In this document: positions 14,921-21,838 of the stretch, one piece after another | How the letters are laid out: each line of letters opens with the position of its first letter | Position numbering within the stretch: position 1 is the stretch's first letter | Assembly (NCBI GenBank): GCA_000720375.1 | Contig: JOAA01000066.1 | Location: 1-23,790 of the forward strand | DNA: 23,790 bases | Direction: 5' to 3' | Origin: Rhodococcus rhodnii | GTDB taxonomy: Bacteria > Actinomycetota > Actinomycetes > Mycobacteriales > Pseudonocardiaceae | Translations under genes and position numbers: made by a program | The notes under the pieces: generated by a model | Told to the model about the DNA's origin: nothing | Database searches by the model: none | What the model saw: the letters and a program-made list of their open reading frames with translations, nothing else

Positions 14921-17340
14921 CGACAGCCCAGACGCGCGAGAAACCTGACGCACAGCCATCACAACCAGCTCCTTCCGATTCGACTCGGAACGCGACCGTC
15001 GGCGTGGATGAGTGGCCGCAGACTCTGCTGCGCCGCGACGAGCTGGCGCAGCTGGCTTACGACCTGCCGACCGGAGGCCAGCACCCAGACAAGCGACAGT
15101 CCCGCCGGAACGGAACCGCCAGGCTGTTGACCTGGTTGGAGACGTGGCCCGGTGCGACATGGCAGGCCCGGTGGGTGGCCAGCGGGGCCGAGTCGTACGG
15201 CAAGAGCTGGCGGGACGCAGCCATCGACGCGCTCGTAGCGGCCGAGGGAAAGACCCGTCTCAACGCTCGCCGACATCTCACAGTCGGCATGAGCTGCGTG
15301 ATCAGTCTGCGGGTATTGCGGCCGGGATACGACTGGCTGGTCACCAATCACCTTTCCGACACCTACCGGTGGGTCCGAGCGCTGGTCGATCCGGAGTTCT
15401 TCGCCCGGATCGACAGTGCGGCGGAGCGCAACGGTGTTCGCGAACGCGTCCGGGTCGATGCGCTCAACCACCTCACCCGTGTCGTGATGCACACCGGCCG
15501 CGGCCCTCGCGAGTTGACACCGGACGATCTGCGCGAGTGCCGCGCCGCGCTGCTGGCCTCGGGACGCGCGGGCGACGCTCTGTCCCTGGCCTGGGAGATG
15601 CTGCGCTCGCAGAACGTGTTTCCGGCCGGAACATCCACCATGCGCGCGACGCTGCACCGTGGCCAGCTCACCGTCGAGGAGCTCGTCGACACCCACAAGG
15701 TGACCAGCGAACCCGTGCGAGCCTTGCTTATTCGCTACCTGCGCGAGCGGTCCGCAGGGATGGACCACGTATCGCTGCGGGCTCTTGTCAGCCTGCTGGC
15801 CGGCACGTTCTGGAAAGACATCGAAGAACACCACCCCGGCCTGGACACGATCGACCTGCCGCCGGAGGTCGCCGCCGCCTGGAAGGAACGTGCAGGCTTC
15901 CAGCGCCGGACCTCCAGCAAGGGCAAACCCCGCGCGGACCGATACAGCGTGTTCTTCGCCGTTCGCGCGCTCTATCTCGATATCGCCCATTGGGCGGTCG
16001 AGGATCCTTCTTGGGCGCGGTGGGTCTTCCGCTGCCCGATTCGCGATGAAGACGTTCGCGGCAGCATGAAACACCAGCGTCAGCGCCGCGCTCGCATGCA
16101 TCAGCGCACCCGAACTTTGGCACCGTTGCTGCCTGACCTCGTCACCAGCGTCGAGCGGCACCTGGAACGGATGGAGAAGCTGCTCGCGGCGACGTCGGCC
16201 GCACCAATCGGCGAGGAATTCAGTGTTAACAACGTCGCGTTCTGCCGAGTCCAGGCCGCGGCCGACTCCCGAAAAGGCAATCAACGCGGCGCCTGCCGGG
16301 TACGCGTCCAACGCTGTGACACTGGCGAGCACCTCGACGTCGAACGGGCCGAAGATGAAGCGTTCTGGACGTGGGCGATCGTAGAGACGCTGCGCCACAC
16401 CGGAATCCGACACGAAGAGATGCTCGAACTGACTCACTTCGCGCTGACCACACACATCCTGCCCGACAACGGCGAAGTCGTTCCGCTGCTGCAGATTGCT
16501 CCGTCCAAACTCGACCAGGAGCGTGTTCTGCTGGTCGCGCCGGAATTGGCTCATGTTCTCGCCCGCATCGTGCATCGCGTCCGCGCCGGGAACGAGCACA
16601 TCCCGCTCGTCTCCCGCTACGACCCCTATGAGCGATTGACCGGCGCGCCGCTTCCGCACCTGTTCCAGCGTCGCCACGGCTCCGAGATCCGAGTCATGAG
16701 TACCGCGGTGACCCATCGCCTGCTTAGGAACGCCATCGAGCGCGCCGAACTCCTCGGCCCCGACGGCAACCCGCTGCGCTACACGCCACACGACTTCCGA
16801 CGAATCTTCGCCACCGAAGCCGTCTCCAACGGCCTGCCGGTGCACATCGCCGCAAAGCTCCTCGGACACAACGACCTGAGTACAACCCAGACCTACGTCG
16901 CCATCTACAACGACGACGTCCTGCGTCACCACCGCTCGTTCATCACACGCCGCCGGGCATTGCGCCCTGGCGGCGAATACCGCGACCCCACTCCGGAGGA
17001 ATGGGCGGAGTTCGAACAGCACTTCACCAAGCGAAAAGTCGAACTGGGCACCTGCGCACGTCCATACGGCAGCCCTTGTCGGCATGAACACGCCTGTATT
17101 AGGTGCCCGGTTCTCCGTCCAGACCCGACGCAGGAGCCGCGGCTCCTGGCTATAGTCGTCAACCTCAACGATCGGCTGCGCGAAGCGAACGAGCGAGGCT
17201 GGCTTGGCGAGGTTGACGGCCTCAAGGTCAGCCTGGACGCCGCAAGCCGCAAACTCGCCCAAATGCGTAGGATCCGCGCCCAAACCACCCTCGTTGACCT
17301 GCATCCTCCGACTGTTCGGCGACAACCACACGAGCGGTGA
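14917..17340 (+). CDS. Large tyrosine recombinase, TnpB-like
   Basis: The product has 807 residues from ATG 14917, overlapping the TnpA-like stop by four bases. The N-terminal 450 residues are long for a simple integrase and probably hold extra DNA-binding and partner-binding parts. The catalytic domain is complete: Arg498 (TGIRHEEMLELT), Lys531 (APSKLDQE), His625 and Arg628 (PHDFRRIF), His651 (LLGHND) and Tyr660 (TTQTYVAIY). A C-terminal cysteine set, C713, C721, C727 and C730 (CARPYGSPCRHEHACIRCPV), likely binds zinc. Size, position and the Cys tail fit the TnpB type of Tn554-like elements. The long uninterrupted frame contrasts with the frameshifted genes around the element. Confidence 0.9.
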   Translation: MTTAQTREKPDAQPSQPAPSDSTRNATVGVDEWPQTLLRRDELAQLAYDLPTGGQHPDKRQSRRNGTARLLTWLETWPGATWQARWVASGAESYGKSWRDAAIDALVAAEGKTRLNARRHLTVGMSCVISLRVLRPGYDWLVTNHLSDTYRWVRALVDPEFFARIDSAAERNGVRERVRVDALNHLTRVVMHTGRGPRELTPDDLRECRAALLASGRAGDALSLAWEMLRSQNVFPAGTSTMRATLHRGQLTVEELVDTHKVTSEPVRALLIRYLRERSAGMDHVSLRALVSLLAGTFWKDIEEHHPGLDTIDLPPEVAAAWKERAGFQRRTSSKGKPRADRYSVFFAVRALYLDIAHWAVEDPSWARWVFRCPIRDEDVRGSMKHQRQRRARMHQRTRTLAPLLPDLVTSVERHLERMEKLLAATSAAPIGEEFSVNNVAFCRVQAAADSRKGNQRGACRVRVQRCDTGEHLDVERAEDEAFWTWAIVETLRHTGIRHEEMLELTHFALTTHILPDNGEVVPLLQIAPSKLDQERVLLVAPELAHVLARIVHRVRAGNEHIPLVSRYDPYERLTGAPLPHLFQRRHGSEIRVMSTAVTHRLLRNAIERAELLGPDGNPLRYTPHDFRRIFATEAVSNGLPVHIAAKLLGHNDLSTTQTYVAIYNDDVLRHHRSFITRRRALRPGGEYRDPTPEEWAEFEQHFTKRKVELGTCARPYGSPCRHEHACIRCPVLRPDPTQEPRLLAIVVNLNDRLREANERGWLGEVDGLKVSLDAASRKLAQMRRIRAQTTLVDLHPPTVRRQPHER

Positions 17341-17424
17341 ATTCCCCCGGGCGCAGGCTATTGGTCGAAGCCTCCAACTGCCAGTCTGTCGACTCAGAGC
17401 AGGCCGCAGGAGGCGAAAACACTC

Positions 17425-18906
17425 ATGACCGGTGAGAACGCTGAGCTGGAACGTGCCGTGCACCGTGCTACAGCAAAGGGTGACATTGTCGACCTGCGAA
17501 CAGGGAGCCCTGAACGCGACGAGCCAGCCCAAGGGGGGACCTGGAGTGCTGATCGTAGTATCCGCGCTGAAGTGCTTATTGACGTACTCACGGATGAACG
17601 AACTATCAGCGCCGGTCGGCGAAAGGCCGTCAGGCTGCGCGGGGTAAGAGTGGTCGGATCGCTCGATCTTGAATCTGCAACCCTCCTGCGCCCGCTCCTG
17701 TTGCAGGACTGCTATTTCGACCAACCGCTGATCCTTCACGAGGCCAACGCACTTGCTGTCCGCTTGCTCGGGTGTCATCTGCCCGGCGTTGCGGCTAACC
17801 AACTCCGAACACGCGACGATCTGGACTTCACAAAAACGACTATTAATGGCGGAGCAGTCCACCTGCGAGGTGCTCACATTGGCGGAGGGCTCTGGTTTAC
17901 GGGCTCCGAGCTTCACAATCCGGGCGGTTTCGCCATATTCGGCAACCTGCTCACCGTCGAGCACAGCATGTTTTGTCGAAACGGATTCATTGCACGGGGA
18001 GAGATCCGCCTGCGGTCGGCGAGTATTGGCAGTCAGTTCAGCCTTAACGGGGCCAGCCTGTCTAATCCGGACAAAGCCGCACTTGACGGAAGCCGACTTC
18101 ACGTCGGCAAGGACATGTTCTGCAAAGACAGGTTTACATGCGAGGGCGAGCTGAATCTGGACGGCGCACTGGTCGACGGCACTCTGCTGCTCAGAGAGGC
18201 AACACTCAGAAACGCTGGCGGCACCGCTTTCAGCTTTCGGTCGGGGAGAGCAAGAACGATGGGATTTCAACTTCAGGAACCCCCGCTCGGCGCTGTTGTA
18301 CTGACAAACGCGCAGGTTGAAGAGTTCGACGACGAGAGTGAGACCTGGCCAGAAGTAATCTGGCTGCGCGGTTTCAAGTATGACACTTTGAGGAACGAGA
18401 CGATCTCGGTACGCTCGCGCCTGAACTGGCTGACTCGGCACCCGGACGGATTCGCTCCAGGAACATATGACAATTTGGCCACGGCATACAAGCAAGCTGG
18501 TCAAGCTGAAGCGGCTCGACGGGTAGCGATTGCCAAGCATTGGCGCCGCCGCCGTGAACTCAAACTTCCAGGAAAGCTCTGGAACTGGCTCCTTTACTTG
18601 ACTGTCGGGTACGGCTATCGCACTTGGCTGGCAGGATTGTGGCTTGCAGGGCTTCTGTTGGTCGGTGCAGCTGTGTTCGCCGATGCCTACCCATCTGACA
18701 TGCTCCAAGCGTCGACAACGGTTCCAGCCTTTCAACCACTGGCATATTCGCTGGACGTCTTGCTTCCCGTTGTCGATCTTGGTCAACAACGTTCGTGGCT
18801 CCCACAACGAGGAGCGCAAGTTTGGTCCTGGGCGATGACTGCCGCCGGTTGGGTGCTGGCCACTGCAGTGATCGCTGGTATAGGCAACGTCATGAGGCGG
18901 GAGTAG
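17425..18906 (+). CDS. Beta-helix-like protein with C-terminal membrane domain (transposon cargo)
   Basis: The product has 493 residues from ATG 17425, with AGGAGG at 17408-17413. Residues about 65-300 are made of repeating turns (LRGVRVVGSLDLESA, LRGAHIGGGLWFTG, LNLDGALVDGTLLLREA) like a pentapeptide-type right-handed beta-helix. A helical hairpin follows (346-376, YDNLATAYKQAGQAEAARRV). Then come a hydrophobic stretch (386-418, TVGYGYRTWLAGLWLAGLLL), a conserved-looking loop (YSLDVLLPVVDLGQQRSW, 441-458) and another membrane helix (466-487). I recall a large Streptomyces family with this tail, annotated as membrane-associated oxidoreductase; no oxidoreductase motif is visible, so that name is doubtful. 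The gene is visibly less GC-rich than its neighbours and ends 22 bases before the right inverted repeat, so it travels with the element. Confidence 0.85.
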   Translation: MTGENAELERAVHRATAKGDIVDLRTGSPERDEPAQGGTWSADRSIRAEVLIDVLTDERTISAGRRKAVRLRGVRVVGSLDLESATLLRPLLLQDCYFDQPLILHEANALAVRLLGCHLPGVAANQLRTRDDLDFTKTTINGGAVHLRGAHIGGGLWFTGSELHNPGGFAIFGNLLTVEHSMFCRNGFIARGEIRLRSASIGSQFSLNGASLSNPDKAALDGSRLHVGKDMFCKDRFTCEGELNLDGALVDGTLLLREATLRNAGGTAFSFRSGRARTMGFQLQEPPLGAVVLTNAQVEEFDDESETWPEVIWLRGFKYDTLRNETISVRSRLNWLTRHPDGFAPGTYDNLATAYKQAGQAEAARRVAIAKHWRRRRELKLPGKLWNWLLYLTVGYGYRTWLAGLWLAGLLLVGAAVFADAYPSDMLQASTTVPAFQPLAYSLDVLLPVVDLGQQRSWLPQRGAQVWSWAMTAAGWVLATAVIAGIGNVMRRE

Positions 18907-18928
18907 CAGGGCGGCACTCGACCGCAAA

Positions 18929-18937
18929 TTAGTCCGG
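18929..18937 (-). repeat. Right terminal inverted repeat of the transposon
   Basis: TTAGTCCGG is the reverse complement of the left-end CCGGACTAA. It lies between the cargo stop and the resumption of the DpdA-like reading frame. Confidence 0.6.
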
Positions 18938-18941
18938 AGAA

Positions 18942-19347
18942 GGTAGTCGGTGATCGACTGTCCTTGTAGGACCGGGATGAACGGCAACTCCGGATCGAGA
19001 TCGCGCAGCCGTAGGTAGTCAACGACGGTGAGATGTTGGTGGGTGCGCAGGCTCAGACCGGTACGGGCGAGAACGTGGTCCTCGGTCATGCGGTCGCGGG
19101 GCGCGGCCCAGTCGAGGTTGCCGATCTCGGTGGCGTAGCGACGCACCGCCTTGACGTAGGTGACCGCGTCGGTGCGCCACCGCCCATGCAGCGACAACTC
19201 GGTGAAGCCGCCGGAGTCCAAGCCCCACCGTCCGCTCGCGTGCGGCAGGGTGCGGCGACCGGCCAGGCGCCGGTGGCTGACGAGCAGCGGCACACCGAGG
19301 TCGCGGGCCAGCCATGAGGGTTGGTGGGTGCCGAGGTAGAACCTCAT
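18942..19347 (-). pseudogene. DpdA/TGT-like (DUF7221-like) protein, N-terminal half
   Basis: ATG 19345-19347 opens MRFYLGTHQPSWLARDLGVP, followed by SHRRLAGRRTLP, WGLDSGGFTELSLHGRW, an AAPRDRMTEDHVL segment and LPFIPVLQGQSITDY. In TGT-type enzymes such D-S-G-G and V-Q-G motifs line the base-binding barrel. After SITDY, at about 18942, the frame enters the transposon end, so the gene stops after about 135 residues; it continues at 13606. The ATG overlaps the stop of the VUT-type transporter gene (ATGA), so transporter and enzyme were co-expressed. The likely substrate, from the family pairing, is a queuosine-type deazapurine, whether in tRNA or DNA; this is inference. Confidence 0.8.
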
Positions 19348-19927
19348 GCCCACACCGCCCGTCGGACCATGGTGGTGGCGCGGAGCGCGGCGAGGGTGAG
19401 GATCGTGGCGGTGGTCTTGCCCACGATCTGGCCGGGCACAGCCGCTGCGGTGCCGAAGGCCAGCGGCACGAACAGCCCGCTGTCCACCACGAGTCCGACG
19501 GCGTTGGATACCGCGACCGCGCCGAGTCGCGACTGGCGTCGCAGCCGGGTATAGAGACGGCCGCGTCCACCAGTTCGGAGGCGGTGAACGCCACGACACT
19601 GGCCATCGCGATCTGCGGCGAGGCCACCAGGGCGGACAGGGCGGCGCCAGCCAGGATGCCTGTCGCCACTCCGCGTACACCGAGCGCGTCGTGCAGCAGG
19701 TCGCGGGCGGGTCAGGCTCGCCCCGGCGAACAGCGTGCCCGCTGGCACCACCAGCCCACCAATCATCAGCGGCGGCCAGTGGACCGAGGCGACGATGGCC
19801 GCGACGACCGAGAATAGGTGCCCGGTCATCACCAGCACGCCGATCACCACCGAGCGCCACGGGCTGTCGAACGGAACACCGGCCTCGCGGCGACCGACGT
19901 GGCCGTCGTCGTGGTCGCGGCGCTCAT
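19344..19927 (-). pseudogene. VUT-family (queuosine-precursor-type) transporter, frameshifted
   Basis: ATG 19925-19927 with GAGGAG upstream opens MSAATTTTATSVAA. The protein then continues in other frames: SPWRSVVIGVLVMTGHLFSV and GGLVVPAGTLFAGASL, next DLLHDALGVRGVATGILAGA and VVAFTASELVDAAV, then YTRLRRQSRLGAVAVSNAVG and VPGQIVGKTTAT. Together these make a six-helix protein of about 194 residues of the VUT/YhhQ type, known as a queuosine-precursor transporter family. Frame changes lie near 19890, near 19715 (one extra C in ACCCGCCC) and near 19555 (an extra CT), so the gene is broken. The stop overlaps the DpdA-like start. Confidence 0.68.
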
Positions 19928-20170
19928 GCCGCACGCTCCTCGGTCTGGGTGTCTGTCTCGGTGCCGGTAACTGGCTCGCCGGAGCGGCACGACCAGGGCG
20001 AGCAACCGTCCGGATCGCCGTCCTCGTCACGTGCGGTCTCAGCCGTGACCAGCCGCAGGTCCGTTTCCTTGTGCCGGGGTGTCGAGGTCGACTTGGTCCA
20101 GCGGTTGGCAGAAGCGGTGCAGGAAGTACTTCCCGCGCAGCTCGCGACCTTGGAGTTGCTTGATGATGTT
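19924..20170 (-). pseudogene. C-terminal part of an unidentified gene, frameshifted
   Basis: Upstream of the VUT gene a coding signal with GC-rich third positions runs on the minus strand: NIIKQLQGRELRGKYFLHRF, CQPLDQVDLDTP, then after a frame change near 20070 KETDLRLVTAETARDEDGDP and an acidic tail ending ETDTQTEERAA. Its TGA overlaps the VUT ATG (ATGA), which makes it the first visible gene of the operon. Its 5' part is replaced by the phosphatase gene on the other strand at about 20160-20170. I do not recognise the family. Confidence 0.45.
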
Positions 20171-20775
20171 GGATTGGGAGGGCTGCCTCAACGGCCGTGA
20201 CTTAGGCGGATTGCCCTCGTCTGCTGGTCGACGGATCCGCTTCGGCGCGTTTCTCAGGTCGGACAGCCACGGTCGGTTGACCGCCAACGGGATAGCGGCA
20301 GTTCGTGCCGTGGGGATCAGACGCATACTGGACCTCCGATGGGCGCGTGAGACCGTGCAGGAGCCCAGCCCGTTCGTGGACGATCCCGTGTACAGCAACG
20401 TGCCATTGATCGCTGAGTTGGCCGAGCAAGGCACCACCATGCCGGACGCCTACCGATCCATGGTGACAACAACCAACGTCAAATCACTGACGTCTTCATT
20501 CAGATGGGTGATGCACCACCCGGCCCACTCGCGGTGCACTGCAGCGCTGGGCGAGACCAAACGGGGGTGCTCGTGGCGCTTGCGCTGAGCGTTGCGGCGT
20601 GCCACCTACTTCGATCGCCGCGGATTACGCGCTCACGGATGGCTGCAGCGGCGACACAATCCTCCGAACGCTGACCCACCTGGACAACCGTCATGGAGGC
20701 GTGTGCACCTACTTGCTGACGGGTGGAGCGAGCCACGCCCAGCTCAGGCAGGTAAGGAACCGTCTACTTTCCTAG
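20163..20775 (+). pseudogene. Tyrosine-protein phosphatase (Y_phosphatase3 type) with two frameshifts
   Basis: ATG 20163 (or 20166) follows GGAG and opens MMLDWEGCLNGRDLGGLPSS, continuing through LRSDSHGRLTANGIAAVRAV and RRILDLRWARE to VMHHPA near 20525. The active-site loop VHCSAGRDQTGVLVALALSV continues in the next frame (Cys codon at 20540-20542). From about 20597 the C-terminal part IAADYALTDGCSGDTILRTL and YLLTGGASHAQLRQVRNRLL continues in the third frame to TAG 20773-20775. One missing base at each of two points (a CCC run near 20525; near GCGGCGTG at 20596) would restore a phosphatase of about 205 residues. The catalytic P-loop itself is intact. It is convergent with the FHA gene. Confidence 0.75.
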
Positions 20776-20994
20776 AGGTTCAACCTCCTCCCGAGCGGTG
20801 ATCATCCACAGGTCTTGACTATTGCTCGACAGTCCGGTGTAGACAGTTCCGCTGACCTGCGACCCGAAGCAGTTTGATGCAGGCCGGTGCGGTACAGCGC
20901 GGTTGGCCGCTGCCGGGCGATTTTCGTTGCCCGAGTTCGGACAGCGTGTGCGGGCCGCGGCAAGACCACCCGATCCGCACCACCTTTGACGGTC
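20776..20994. other. Intergenic region between convergent genes
   Basis: 219 bases between the phosphatase stop and the FHA-gene stop. I see no gene, and no tRNA or integrase attachment repeat is evident. Confidence 0.4.
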
Positions 20995-21753
20995 CTAATA
21001 GGACAAACGATCGAGCAGGGCAAGGTCGGTCGGAACCAGTGTCGTGGACAGAACCAGTTCGCGCAGCAGGTTGTCGTTGAGCGCGTTGCCTACTGGCTCG
21101 CCGACTTCCTCTCTGACCAATCCGTATACGCCACGTGCCGACAATCGAGCGCGGACATCGGCGACCACGTGCTCGACTCGTTTTGCGCTCCAGTTCGTGT
21201 CCGGCTCCAGCTCGGCCAGTATCTGCGCGGCGTGCTGTCGTGATATCGGCTGTGGGTTCGCCTCGTGCAGCAGGTATCGCTGTCCGAGTACCACCAACGC
21301 CAGGTGCTCGTCGTCGGTCAGCCGCCATTGCTTTGGGTGCTGGGTCTTTGCGTCGTGCTGGGCCGCGGGCTGCCCGCCGTGCCAGCCCACCACGTACATC
21401 TCGAGCAGGTGCTCCCGATCCCGCGAACCCCGGATGAACAGCGGGGTGTAGCCCTCTGGCAGGGGAACTGGGTCCTCGTCCCGGAACAGCAACCGCGTTC
21501 GCGGCAGGCGGATGGGCAGACGTCCGGTGTTGCTGACCCACCAGTGGCCGTCACGGCGGGTCAACGTGCCTTGCGTGCGGCTGACCTGTAGGTCCGTCTC
21601 GCCTACGCAGACGTCGACCTCGGGGCGGTTACGGCCGAACAGAATTGTGCGCCCTTCCTCCGGTCTCAGGGTGACCTTCCCGGACAACGAGAGTGCGACG
21701 ATGGCCCCGGGAACGGTGTGTGGCACACCGCGGGCCAGGCTTTCGTGGTTCAT
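20995..21753 (-). CDS. FHA-domain protein
   Basis: The product has 252 residues from ATG 21751-21753, with GAGGGGG 7 bases upstream. The forkhead-associated domain is at about 35-82: the ILFGRN turn, VSRTQGTL (position of the phosphothreonine-binding Ser/Arg) and WWVSNTGRLPIRL. Such domains bind phosphothreonine peptides. The C-terminal half (about 145-250), with WRLTDDEHLALVVLGQRYLL and a basic helix RVEHVVADVRARLSARG, looks like a winged-helix-type domain common in actinomycete FHA proteins. The gene follows the Ser/Thr kinase by 85 bases on the same strand, so the kinase is the likely source of the phosphorylated ligand or modifies this protein directly. Confidence 0.87.
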   Translation of the reverse strand: MNHESLARGVPHTVPGAIVALSLSGKVTLRPEEGRTILFGRNRPEVDVCVGETDLQVSRTQGTLTRRDGHWWVSNTGRLPIRLPRTRLLFRDEDPVPLPEGYTPLFIRGSRDREHLLEMYVVGWHGGQPAAQHDAKTQHPKQWRLTDDEHLALVVLGQRYLLHEANPQPISRQHAAQILAELEPDTNWSAKRVEHVVADVRARLSARGVYGLVREEVGEPVGNALNDNLLRELVLSTTLVPTDLALLDRLSY

Positions 21754-21838
21754 GCCGACCCCCTCGACTCCCGCCTGTGGTTGGTTGGCCCTCAGTCTTC
21801 CCACTGACTGCGGGACCCCTCCCAACGTGATCCGGGAG

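Larger units (their letters stand above)
13606..18941 (+). mobile_element. Transposon with two tyrosine recombinases (Tn554-like layout) inserted in the DpdA-like gene
   Basis: The element is about 5.3 kb and delimited by the break in the DpdA-like gene on both sides. It contains two overlapping tyrosine-recombinase genes and one cargo gene, all on the plus strand. Inverted CCGGACTAA motifs lie 7 bases inside the left border and 4 bases inside the right. A possible crossover core GGT occurs at both borders (13603-13605 and 18942-18944), but no long target duplication is seen, as expected for tyrosine-recombinase transposition. The layout resembles Tn554-type elements (TnpA plus a larger TnpB), although no small TnpC is evident. 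Exact ends are inferred to within a few bases. Confidence 0.75.

Noticed and set aside
13607..15160. Minus-strand open frame continuing upstream of the DpdA-like C-terminal half
   Set aside because: It runs antisense to the TnpA-like gene with no family resemblance. It is an accidental extension through the transposon end.
17204..17428. Small plus-strand frame between TnpB-like and cargo genes as a TnpC
   Set aside because: It overlaps the TnpB-like gene for most of its length, has no ribosome site and has an antisense-like composition.
14959..19860. A very long open frame on the minus strand (over 1600 codons)
   Set aside because: It is mostly the shadow of the plus-strand TnpB-like and cargo genes in GC-rich DNA. 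Only its part at 18942-19347 is real coding sequence (the N-terminal half of the DpdA-like protein).
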